NCBI GenBank assembly: GCA_028715665.1
Contig: JAQURI010000082.1
Span: 1-7,045 of the forward strand
Reading direction: 5' to 3'
Length of the DNA stretch: 7,045 nt
From: Candidatus Ratteibacteria bacterium
Lineage (GTDB): Bacteria > CAIJMQ01
The notes under the pieces were generated by a model, which did no database searches, was not told the origin of the DNA, and was given only the letters and a program-made list of their open reading frames with translations. The translations under genes were made by a program, and so were the position numbers. Shown in pieces: positions 1-6,279 of the stretch (its first letter is position 1; each line of letters starts with the position of its first letter).

Positions 1-2343
1 TCCGTAACTTTTGTCCTGCGCGCCGGGAAGTATTTTTCTTATGAATGTTATTTTGCCGCCGGATTCTTTTACGCCGATATTATAGTTTTGCGCTCGCTTT
101 AAGAAATCAACAAGCCCCGTAAGTTCGTGATAATGTGTTGCGAATAATGTTTTGCAGGATAGTTTCGGGTTATTGTGGATGTATTCGGCAACAGCCCATG
201 CAAGCGACACGCCGTCGTAAGTGGATGTGCCTCTTCCGACTTCATCGAGTATTATCAAACTTTTCGGCGTTGCGTTTCTAAGTATCTGCGCTGTCTCGTT
301 CATTTCGACCATGAATGTTGACCTGCCTCTTGTTAAGTCGTCGGTCGCGCCGACTCTCGTGAATAATCTGTCAACGACGGAAATTGTTCCTTCTTTTGCG
401 GGGATAAAACTTCCCATCTGTGCCATCAAAACAATCAAAGCAATCTGCCTTATGTATGTAGATTTACCCGCCATGTTCGGACCGGTTATGATTATCAGTT
501 GGTGGTCTTTATTATCAAGCAGTGTGTCGTTGGGAATAAACGGGTCGGTTAAAACTTTTTCCAAAACCGGATGGCGTCCGTTTTTTATTTGGATTTTTCC
601 TGTCTCTGTTATTTCGGGGCGGCAGTAATCGTTTTTCAGGGCAGTATCCGCAAGCGAAGATAGAACGTCCATATTTGCTATGATAGAGGCGGTCGTTTTT
701 ATTCTGGTTAATTCTTTCAAGATTAAAGCACGAACTTGCAGAAAAATTTCATATTCCATTTCTCTCATTTTTTCTTCCGCGCCGATTATGAGAGATTCTT
801 TGTCTTTTAGTTCCGTTGTTATGAACCTTTCGCAATTGACCAATGTCTGTTTGCGGATGTAGTGATCCGGAACTTGAGAAAGATTTGCCGTGGTTACCTC
901 AATGTAATAGCCGAAAATCTTATTAAATCCTACTTTAAGCGATTTGATTCCCGTCCTTTCGCGTTCTTTTGCCTGTAAGCCCGCAATCCAGCTTTTCCCT
1001 TCTCTTGATGCTTTTTTTAATTTATCAAGTTCTGCATCGTATCCTTCTTTTATGACATCGCCTTCGGTCAGAATATAAGGCGGATTATCGACGATTGCTT
1101 TTTCTATCAGGTCGCGGACTTCTTTCACTTCGTCAAGTTCGGAAGAAAGTTCTTTTAGTAAAGGCGGCAGGGTCTTGCATTCTTTGAATATTTGTTTGAT
1201 TTGCGGGATTTTATTAAGCGATTGTTTTAATGCGATTAGGTCCTTTCCTTTTGCAACATTTGTATCGAGTCGGCTTATGATGCGCTCAAGGTCGTAAACT
1301 TCCTTTAAATTCTGCCTAAGTTCTTCAAGCAGGGGAGTGTTTTTTGTGAATGCCTCCACGCTTTCCGAACGCTTATTTATGGCTTTTGCGTCCAATAAGG
1401 GATTGAGCATCCATCGCTTTAATAAGCGGCCGCCCATGGGGGTTAGAGTTGAATCGAGTATCGAAAAAAGCGTGCCTTGGCGTTCGTCTCCCAAAAATGT
1501 TCTTAAGAGTTCAAGGTTGCGTTGTGTATCTTCGTCCAAAAGCATAAAGTCGGACGGCGAATAAAGTTCTATATTGGTGATGTGTTCAAGTTTGGTTTTT
1601 TCCATCTCTTTTACATATTCCAGAAGCGCTCCGGCAGAGCCGATTGCTAAATTGAGCCCGCGAAGTCCCAACCCGTCCAAAGAATAAACGTTGAAATGTT
1701 CCTTTAATGTCTGTGTCGCAACATCGGGCGAAAAACTGTAATCGGGGTAGGGAGTAAAAGTGCGTATTTTGTGATTAAGATTTTCCTTCCAATTATTCTC
1801 GTTTGCCGCAGATTCAGGCAGTAGACATTCCGAAGGCGCAAGACGCGAAACTTCTATGGGGAACTGTTCAAGCGGTATTTCCGAAACTTTGAATTCCCCG
1901 GTGGAACAATCAAGAAATGAAAATCCGACCTTATCTCTGCCGGGAAAAAATGAAAGAATATAATTGTTGCCCTTATCTTCTAAAAGGGCCGATTCAACTA
2001 CAGTTCCCGGAGTGATGACACGCACGACTTCCCTTTTGACAAGCCCTTTCGCTTTGCTGGGGTCTTCCATCTGTTCGCATATCGCTACTTTATGGCCCGC
2101 GCGGATTAGTTTTGCCAGATATCCTTCGACTGCGTGGTAGGGAATACCAGCCATCGGGACTTTTTTGTTGTTTCCAGCTTCTCTTGAAGTTAGGACAATC
2201 TGCAGGACTTTGGAGGCGGTCTTGGCGTCTTCGAAAAATGTCTCGTAGAAATCGCCTAAGCGAAAAAAAAGTATCGCGTTCAGATATTTGTTCTTCAGCG
2301 TAAGATACTGCTGAATCATGGGAGTAAAACTATCCGAATTCAT
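1..2343 (-). CDS. mutS: DNA mismatch repair protein MutS (partial, C-terminus off the window)
   Basis: Mismatch-recognition ATPase that binds mispaired or looped DNA as a dimer and recruits MutL. The frame is open for 781 codons from ATG at 2343 to the window edge, with no internal stop. Seen in the translation: N-terminal TPMIQQY, then GDFYETF with the Phe-x-Glu mismatch-reading motif (F32-Y33-E34), the connector stretch AGIPYHAVEGYLAKL, the core motif MGGRLLKRW (from residue 303), Walker A GPNMAGKST (621-629, bases 457-483), Walker B LIILDEVGRGTST (D700, E701) and FATHYHEL (H737). The last residues read ILPGAQDKSYG, just before the usual IHVA. Family members run about 850-870 residues, so roughly 80-100 are missing, including the C-terminal helix-turn-helix. 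A stop lies in frame upstream at 2374-2376 and no other start codon lies between. A later Met (residue 9) would cut into the conserved TPM. No clear Shine-Dalgarno precedes the start. It lies 116 bp downstream of nusB, across a repeat array. Confidence 0.97.
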   Translation of the reverse strand, partial: MNSDSFTPMIQQYLTLKNKYLNAILFFRLGDFYETFFEDAKTASKVLQIVLTSREAGNNKKVPMAGIPYHAVEGYLAKLIRAGHKVAICEQMEDPSKAKGLVKREVVRVITPGTVVESALLEDKGNNYILSFFPGRDKVGFSFLDCSTGEFKVSEIPLEQFPIEVSRLAPSECLLPESAANENNWKENLNHKIRTFTPYPDYSFSPDVATQTLKEHFNVYSLDGLGLRGLNLAIGSAGALLEYVKEMEKTKLEHITNIELYSPSDFMLLDEDTQRNLELLRTFLGDERQGTLFSILDSTLTPMGGRLLKRWMLNPLLDAKAINKRSESVEAFTKNTPLLEELRQNLKEVYDLERIISRLDTNVAKGKDLIALKQSLNKIPQIKQIFKECKTLPPLLKELSSELDEVKEVRDLIEKAIVDNPPYILTEGDVIKEGYDAELDKLKKASREGKSWIAGLQAKERERTGIKSLKVGFNKIFGYYIEVTTANLSQVPDHYIRKQTLVNCERFITTELKDKESLIIGAEEKMREMEYEIFLQVRALILKELTRIKTTASIIANMDVLSSLADTALKNDYCRPEITETGKIQIKNGRHPVLEKVLTDPFIPNDTLLDNKDHQLIIITGPNMAGKSTYIRQIALIVLMAQMGSFIPAKEGTISVVDRLFTRVGATDDLTRGRSTFMVEMNETAQILRNATPKSLIILDEVGRGTSTYDGVSLAWAVAEYIHNNPKLSCKTLFATHYHELTGLVDFLKRAQNYNIGVKESGGKITFIRKILPGAQDKSYG

Positions 2344-2360
2344 GTTGGTTAAATAAAAAA

Positions 2361-2470
2361 TGGTTAATAAAAGTTAATATAGGTTAATAACAGTTAATAA
2401 TGGTTGCTTAAAATATTTTGTAACTCTTGTTAACCTTTGATAACCATTTTTAACCATTGTTAACTTTCTT
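2361..2470. repeat. Inverted pair of 10-bp repeat arrays in the nusB-mutS spacer
   Basis: Read on the + strand, 2361-2400 is four exact-period decamers of the form [TAC][GA]GTTAATA[AT], followed by a degenerate fifth (2401-2410, TGGTTGCTTA). From 2421 to 2470 come five decamers beginning TAAC, for example TAACCATTTT and TAACCATTGT. These are the same GGTTA core in the opposite orientation. A 10-bp palindrome, AAAATATTTT (2410-2419), lies between the arms. Aligning 2360-2399 with the reverse complement of 2418-2457 gives 30 identities in 40 positions, so the transcript could fold into a long imperfect A/U-rich hairpin with an 18-nt loop. The nusB stop codon (2460-2462) lies inside the array, and the final decamer overlaps the end of nusB. 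An extra GGTT (2347-2350) sits just before the mutS start. Function unknown. Confidence 0.9.
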
Positions 2471-2873
2471 TTTTTAAGCTTTTACAAATTCCGTCCAAAA
2501 CACCGTTGATGAATGATTTGCTTTCCGTTGCGGAATATTTTTTGCTTAATTCTATTGCTTCGTCAATTGATACGGCATGCGGTATTTTTTTTAAAAAAAG
2601 CATCTCATAACAGGCAATACGCAAAATATTTCGGTCAACCACGGAAATTCTCGAAATTTGCCAGTGTTTTGAAAATTCGGAGATTTTGGAATCGATAAGT
2701 TCAAGGTTTTTAAGTGTTCCTTTTACCAGTTCTTTCGCAAAACTTTTGCCTTCTTTATCTATTTTTAGGATGTCTGTCAAATGTTTAAAAGTTTCCTTCC
2801 AATCTATACTCGTGAGGTCGTATTGGTAAAGAACTTTCAAAGCCAATTCCCTTGCTTTTCGTCTTGAGCTCAT
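2460..2873 (-). CDS. nusB: Transcription antitermination factor NusB
   Basis: Small all-helical RNA-binding protein that pairs with NusE (ribosomal protein S10) on boxA RNA and supports antitermination of rRNA transcription. Its 137 residues match the usual size. Seen: basic N-terminal helix RRKARELALKVLYQ (4-17), the core helix VVDRNILRIACYE (78-90), and IPHAVSIDEAIELSKKYS (97-114) followed by FINGVLDGI (121-129), the most conserved NusB block. The ATG at 2873 is the only reasonable start, because an in-frame TAG lies at 2880-2882. The bases before it (TTAGTTAAAC) show no Shine-Dalgarno. It begins 14 nt after the stop of the CPBP gene, so translation may depend on ribosomes ending that gene; this is inference. 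Linkage of nusB to ribH is common in bacteria and supports the call. Its last codons are part of the 10-bp repeat array. Confidence 0.96.
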   Translation of the reverse strand: MSSRRKARELALKVLYQYDLTSIDWKETFKHLTDILKIDKEGKSFAKELVKGTLKNLELIDSKISEFSKHWQISRISVVDRNILRIACYEMLFLKKIPHAVSIDEAIELSKKYSATESKSFINGVLDGICKSLKKES

Positions 2874-2887
2874 GTTTAACTAAGATA

Positions 2888-3721
2888 TTAGGTATTTCTT
2901 GGACCCCATATTGAATTGCTAGATAGAATGATTATACCCAATAAGAAAATTATGGCCATGGGGAATAGTATTCCTAATTTAATTATGCCGCCAGGTTTGA
3001 ACCATATCCCGAGTATATCGCGAAAGTAATCGTAGTAAGCATGCCAGAAAGTAACCAGATAGATGCTGCCGAACCGCAGTCTTAACCATCCTGCAACAGC
3101 CCCAAGAAAAACCGAAGCAATGACCATACCAACCATGCCTGTGCCAAGACTTGTAATTATTAGAAGTGTTTTGGAGTCATATTGCCGGGTTAATTCAGGG
3201 GTAATGAAACTACCATTTAGCATCATTGCGAATAATATCGGCCAGTGCCATGCTCCCCATATCGCACCATGAAGTATTAGTGCTCTTCGCCTTCCCATCG
3301 GCAGAAATTTCTGCAGAAGGAAACCGCGCCAGCCCAGTTCCTCTCCGAAAGCTGGTATTAGATATAAAAAGAAAGCTGCAACAGTAAAAATTATTAATTG
3401 TTGAGAATAATCTCCTATTTTCCCTCCCCCCCAAAGCACATCAGCAAGTGTTGGTAGCCCCCAAAGAAGCAGACAGGAAAAAATAACAATTAAATATGCT
3501 AAACGATTTCCAATTCTGAACCCACAGTCGGAGAAACCCTCTTTTGAAATCCATTTGCGCATAATTACACAAGCTAAACCCGGCATCATCATGGCTAAAC
3601 CATGACTGAGATATAATATCTTTATGCTGGTTGGCCATAAAGTATCCAGTGTGAGTACAATTGGCCAAGACAGACCAAATGAAATAGCAATGAAAATAAG
3701 GATATTGCGTTTTTCTATCAT
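2888..3721 (-). CDS. CPBP-family (Abi/CAAX-like) intramembrane metalloprotease
   Basis: A 277-residue polytopic membrane protein. Hydrophobic segments lie near residues 7-26, 35-54, 74-90, 107-124, 147-167, 186-212, 216-230 and 246-267. The three CPBP (PF02517-type) signatures are present in order: EELGWRG (E127, E128, R132), WGAWHWP (H159) and HAYYD (H227, D231). In characterised relatives these glutamate and histidine residues form the membrane-embedded active site. Relatives include eukaryotic CAAX prenyl protease 2 (Rce1) and bacterial proteins tied to bacteriocin self-immunity or signalling. The substrate here cannot be deduced. The gene sits between ribH (83 bp upstream) and nusB (14 bp downstream), two genes that are often neighbours, so it looks like an accessory insertion into a housekeeping cluster. 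ATG at 3721 is preceded by GAAAGAGA, a weak ribosome-binding candidate very close to the start. A run of seven G (+ strand C at 3426-3432) lies in the codons for W97-G100. Confidence 0.9.
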   Translation of the reverse strand: MIEKRNILIFIAISFGLSWPIVLTLDTLWPTSIKILYLSHGLAMMMPGLACVIMRKWISKEGFSDCGFRIGNRLAYLIVIFSCLLLWGLPTLADVLWGGGKIGDYSQQLIIFTVAAFFLYLIPAFGEELGWRGFLLQKFLPMGRRRALILHGAIWGAWHWPILFAMMLNGSFITPELTRQYDSKTLLIITSLGTGMVGMVIASVFLGAVAGWLRLRFGSIYLVTFWHAYYDYFRDILGIWFKPGGIIKLGILFPMAIIFLLGIIILSSNSIWGPRNT

Positions 3722-3804
3722 TCTCTTTCGGTAAAGAAGATGTTGAGTTCAAACTTTAGAGTATTTCGAAAACCGAGCACTGTTTTTGTCTTTTACGATA
3801 ACAG

Positions 3805-4272
3805 TTACTTCACCTGCCCGAACAGATTTACCATCTCGATAGCAGCCAATGCGGCATCTCTGCCTTTGTTTCCGCCTTTTGTTCCAGCGCGTTCGATTGC
3901 CTGTTCGAGTGTATCAGGGGTAATTATGCCGTAGATTACGGGTACACCCGTTGCAAGAGAAATTTGGGCGATGCCTTTTGTAACTTCTTTTGCGATGTGT
4001 TCCCAGTGTGATGTATCTCCTTTTATTACTGCGCCCAGGCATATAATCGCATCGTATCGCTTTTTCTGGGCGAGTTTATTTGCAAGATAAGTTATTTCGA
4101 ACGAACCCGGGACCCAGAATACTTCTATCTCGTTTTCTTTTACACCGTGCCTTGTAAGTGTATCTATTGCGCCGTCGAGGAGTTTCCCCGTAATGAATTC
4201 GTTGAAGCGCGAACATACCAAGGCAAACTTTTTGCCTTTGGCGAGCAAGTCAGCTTTATAAGTTTTAACCAT
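3805..4272 (-). CDS. ribH: 6,7-dimethyl-8-ribityllumazine synthase (RibH)
   Basis: Condenses 5-amino-6-ribitylaminouracil with 3,4-dihydroxy-2-butanone 4-phosphate to form the lumazine precursor of riboflavin. It is a soluble enzyme that usually assembles as pentamers or 60-subunit capsids. Its 155 residues are a normal family length. Seen: SRFNEFITGKLLDGA (from 21), the substrate loop VPGSFEI (54-60), GAVIKGDTSHWEHIA (80-94) with H89 at the position of the catalytic histidine, and ITPDTLEQAIERAGTKGGNKG (from 117), where R128 matches the phosphate-binding arginine. Trp at position 90 replaces the more common Phe or Tyr of the SHF/SHY motif. The start at 4272 is fixed by a perfect Shine-Dalgarno five bases upstream. 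It follows ribBA by 38 bp. Confidence 0.98.
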   Translation of the reverse strand: MVKTYKADLLAKGKKFALVCSRFNEFITGKLLDGAIDTLTRHGVKENEIEVFWVPGSFEITYLANKLAQKKRYDAIICLGAVIKGDTSHWEHIAKEVTKGIAQISLATGVPVIYGIITPDTLEQAIERAGTKGGNKGRDAALAAIEMVNLFGQVK

Positions 4273-4277
4273 CTAAA

Positions 4278-4283
4278 CCTCCT
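4278..4283 (-). promoter_or_regulatory. Strong Shine-Dalgarno of ribH
   Basis: The minus strand reads AAGGAGGTTTAGATG: a full AGGAGG five bases before the ATG of ribH. It is the best ribosome-binding site in the window and shows that this organism uses Shine-Dalgarno initiation. That makes the missing sites before nusB and mutS notable. Confidence 0.9.
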
Positions 4284-4297
4284 TTTTTATATTCTGT

Positions 4298-4313
4298 TTT
4301 TACTATTTTACTA
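4298..4313. repeat. Two-copy 8-bp tandem repeat at the ribBA stop codon
   Basis: On the + strand TTTTACTA occurs twice head to tail (4298-4305 and 4306-4313). On the coding strand this is TAGTAAAA twice, and the first TAG is the ribBA stop codon. A second in-register TAG does not follow, because 8 is not a multiple of 3. It is short and could be chance in AT-rich sequence, but it resembles the other spacers here in having a short-period repeat that starts at a stop codon. Confidence 0.6.
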
Positions 4314-5561
4314 TATCTTCTTCAATAAGTGTCCCATTTTTTCTTTTTTTGTTTTTAGATAAGAACGATTACGCTTATTAAGAGGGACTTCTATCGGCAC
4401 TCTTTCGGTGACTTTCAGTTTATAACCCTGTAGGCCGACGATCTTTTTCGGGTTGTTTGTCAAAAGCCGTATGGTGGAAAGCCCTAAATCTACCAAAACT
4501 TGCGCACCCATGCCGTAATCTCTCAAATCGGCTTTAAATCCCAAATCTTGGTTTGCTTCGACCGTATCTCTGCCTTTATCCTGTAAAACATAGGCTTTTA
4601 ATTTATTGATTAATCCTATTCCTCTTCCTTCCTGCGGCATATAGAGTAGAACGCCCTTTCCTTCTTTGGATATCATTTTCAGAGACTGTCGGAGTTGTCG
4701 CCCGCAATCACATCTTAATGATTCAAATATATCTCCCGTTAAACATTGCGAATGTACCCTTACCAGAACGTCTTTTTTGCCTTTTATTTCTCCTTTTACC
4801 AATGCAAGATAGATTTCATCGTTAATCAAAGATTCATAGAGACTAAGCTTAAAATCGCCATAAGGTGTCGGTAAATCCGTTGTAAGTAGTTTCTTTACGA
4901 GCTTCTCGGTCTTTCTCCTGAAAGCGATTAAATCTTTTATGGTGCATATGGGAATATTTAACTTTTCAGAAAGCTTATTGAGCTCGGGGAGCCGCGCCAT
5001 TGTCCCGTCGTCATTCATTATTTCGCATATTACTCCTCCCGGGGTAAGGCCTGCGATGCGCGTTAAATCGACTGCCGCTTCCGTATGTCCTGCTCTTTCT
5101 AATACTCCGCCTGTTTTTGCTCTCAATGGGAAGATGTGACCCGGTTTTACTAAGTCACTAGGTTTTGTTTTTGGGTTGATTAGCGTTTTTTCCGTCATAG
5201 CCCGGTCATGAGCGGATATTCCTGTCGTAGTATTATGTCTTGTGTCGACCGAAACAGTAAATGCGGATTTAAACTTGTCCTCATTATCTTTTACCATCAG
5301 GTCGAGTTCTAGTTCGTCTAATCTTTTTTCGGGCAAGGCAACACATATAAGACCTCTGCCGTTCTTGGTCATAAAATTGATTGCCTGGGGGGTGATTTTT
5401 TCTGCCGCAATTACCAGGTCCCCCTCATTTTCTCGGTCTTCGTCATCTACAATAACTACGAAGTTGCCTTTCTTGAGTTCTTTTGCCCCGTCTTCAATTT
5501 TTGCAAACTTCCACACCTTTTTAGGTGTGGTTTTATTTAAAGATATGGGAGTAAATTTCAT
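4311..5561 (-). CDS. ribBA: Bifunctional DHBP synthase / GTP cyclohydrolase II (RibBA)
   Basis: Supplies both precursors of riboflavin. The N-terminal RibB half converts ribulose 5-phosphate to 3,4-dihydroxy-2-butanone 4-phosphate plus formate. The C-terminal RibA half opens GTP to the diaminopyrimidine intermediate. RibB (about 15-215) shows the acidic DDEDRENEGDL loop (39-49), GRGLICVAL (68-76) and HTEAAVDL (159-166). RibA (about 222-416) shows VRVHSQCLTGDIFESLRCDCG with zinc-ligand cysteines 273, 284 and 286, then QEGRGIGL (310-317), KAY (Y324, matching the E. coli Y105 position), DTVEAN, LTNNPKK (367-373) and the C-terminal YLKTKKEKMGHLL. Both halves look catalytically complete, and 416 residues is a typical fusion length. 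The ATG at 5561 overlaps the ribE stop in an ATGA junction. AGGA (+ strand TCCT, 5567-5570), inside the end of ribE, is a fitting ribosome-binding site five bases upstream. Confidence 0.98.
   Translation of the reverse strand: MKFTPISLNKTTPKKVWKFAKIEDGAKELKKGNFVVIVDDEDRENEGDLVIAAEKITPQAINFMTKNGRGLICVALPEKRLDELELDLMVKDNEDKFKSAFTVSVDTRHNTTTGISAHDRAMTEKTLINPKTKPSDLVKPGHIFPLRAKTGGVLERAGHTEAAVDLTRIAGLTPGGVICEIMNDDGTMARLPELNKLSEKLNIPICTIKDLIAFRRKTEKLVKKLLTTDLPTPYGDFKLSLYESLINDEIYLALVKGEIKGKKDVLVRVHSQCLTGDIFESLRCDCGRQLRQSLKMISKEGKGVLLYMPQEGRGIGLINKLKAYVLQDKGRDTVEANQDLGFKADLRDYGMGAQVLVDLGLSTIRLLTNNPKKIVGLQGYKLKVTERVPIEVPLNKRNRSYLKTKKEKMGHLLKKI
5511..5530. other. Perfect 8-bp stem-loop inside the start of ribBA
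   Basis: The + strand has CCACACCT (5511-5518), a TTTT loop and AGGTGTGG (5523-5530), a perfect 8-bp inverted repeat. On the ribBA mRNA it lies about 31-50 nt after the A of the start codon and encodes T11 to W17, a non-conserved leader stretch before the RibB domain. On the + strand it is followed at once by TTTTATTT, so it has the form of a weak intrinsic terminator for antisense transcription. On the mRNA strand the hairpin is followed by AAGTTTGC, not a U-tract, so it would not terminate the operon. Any regulatory role is inference. Confidence 0.7.
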
Positions 5562-6190
5562 AGAAATCCTTTTTCTTTCAAAAACTCTTGTGTAATGGTT
5601 TCTCTTTTGCCTGCTATAGCTTTTTCCACATATCTTGTCAGTATATCTATTTCAATGTTTACTTTGTCGTTTATTTTTTTCGTTCCTATTGTCGTAAAAG
5701 AAGTCGTATAGGGGATTATAGTTATTTTAAACGAAGATTTCTCTACTTCTTTTACCGTCAAACTTATTCCGTCAATAGCGATAGAGCCGTTTGGCACAAT
5801 GTATTTCATCAATGGTAAAGGAGCTTCTATTGTTAAGTTAAAAGTTTCCCCGCTGCTCTTTGTCGATATTTTACCGATCCCGTCTATGTGGCCGGTTAGA
5901 ATATGTCCGCCCAATCTGTCGGTTGGTCTCATTGCCCTTTCAAGGTTTACCGGACTATTTTCCTTAATGTCTAAAAGCGTTGTCCTTTCCAGCGTTTCGC
6001 GCACTGCTTGCACTTTGAATCGGTCTTTTTTAAGAGCTGTTACGGAAAGACAAACTCCGTCTATGGAGATACTGTCGCCTTGTTTACTGTCTTTGCATAT
6101 TTTCGGCGCACTTATAGTAAGTTCCAGAGTATCTCCGTGTTTTTCTATTTTGTCTATTTTTCCTATTTCTTCTATTATTCCGGTAAACAT
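5558..6190 (-). CDS. ribE: Riboflavin synthase, alpha-type (RibE)
   Basis: Final step of the pathway: dismutation of two 6,7-dimethyl-8-ribityllumazine molecules to riboflavin and a pyrimidine that is recycled by RibH. It is a soluble trimer in the family and is called ribC in E. coli. The 210 residues hold the two expected lumazine-binding repeats. Repeat 1 (1 to about 97) begins MFTGIIEEIGKI and contains DGVCLSV with C47. Repeat 2 (about 98-195) contains GGHILTGHIDGIG (94-106), DGISLTV (140-146) and the closing IDILTRYVEK (181-190). MFTGIIEEIG is the canonical N-terminus, so the ATG at 6190 is secure, with GAGAG four bases upstream as a moderate ribosome-binding site. Its stop overlaps the ribBA start by 4 nt, implying translational coupling. 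It is separated from ribD by a 7-bp repeat array. Confidence 0.97.
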   Translation of the reverse strand: MFTGIIEEIGKIDKIEKHGDTLELTISAPKICKDSKQGDSISIDGVCLSVTALKKDRFKVQAVRETLERTTLLDIKENSPVNLERAMRPTDRLGGHILTGHIDGIGKISTKSSGETFNLTIEAPLPLMKYIVPNGSIAIDGISLTVKEVEKSSFKITIIPYTTSFTTIGTKKINDKVNIEIDILTRYVEKAIAGKRETITQEFLKEKGFL

Positions 6191-6216
6191 GTGTCTCTCA
6201 CTACGTTCGAGAATTC

Positions 6217-6279
6217 AAAACTCAAAAGTAAAAAGTCAAAACTCATTTTGCCTTTTGCGTTTTAACTTTTAAATTTTTA
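6217..6279. repeat. Inverted pair of 7-bp repeat arrays in the ribD-ribE spacer
   Basis: The 63 bases divide exactly into nine heptamers. On the + strand the first four are AAAA[CG]T[CA] (6217-6244) and the next five are [ACG]TTTT[GAT][CA] (6245-6279): the same A-run core in the opposite orientation. A degenerate further unit (AGAATTC, 6210-6216) precedes them. Aligning 6213-6241 with the reverse complement of 6246-6274 gives 22 matches in 29, so the mRNA could fold into a long A/U-rich hairpin with a 4-nt loop. The last base of the array is the first base of the ribD stop codon on the coding strand, so the array fills the gap from the ribD stop to shortly before ribE. Function unknown. Confidence 0.9.

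Noticed and set aside
221..628. 135-codon + strand reading frame
   Set aside because: It lies opposite the conserved ATPase domain of mutS, including Walker A and B, and its translation resembles no known protein. It is a shadow frame, like the other + strand frames.
2344..2460. Possible -10-like TATATT and -35-like TTAACT in the nusB-mutS spacer
   Set aside because: The spacing is about 10 bp rather than 16-18 bp, and such hexamers are bound to appear in TTAA-rich repeats.
2361..2470. CRISPR array
   Set aside because: The units are only 10 bp with no spacers of 25-40 bp between them, and the second half is inverted.
3301..3314. Perfect 14-bp palindrome GCAGAAATTTCTGC inside the CPBP gene
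   Set aside because: About one such palindrome every few windows of this size is expected by chance. It lies in coding sequence and has no partner sites.
3724..3737. TCTTT-CGGT-AAAGA mini-hairpin just before the CPBP start
   Set aside because: Only five mostly A/T base pairs; too weak to support a terminator or regulatory call.
5799..6272. 157-codon + strand reading frame over ribE and the heptamer array
   Set aside because: It is antisense to the fully conserved ribE, has no recognisable domain or good start context, and runs into the repeat array.
6191..6276. FMN riboswitch in the rib operon
   Set aside because: No conserved RFN element is seen in the spacers. If present, it would be expected upstream of ribD, outside the window.
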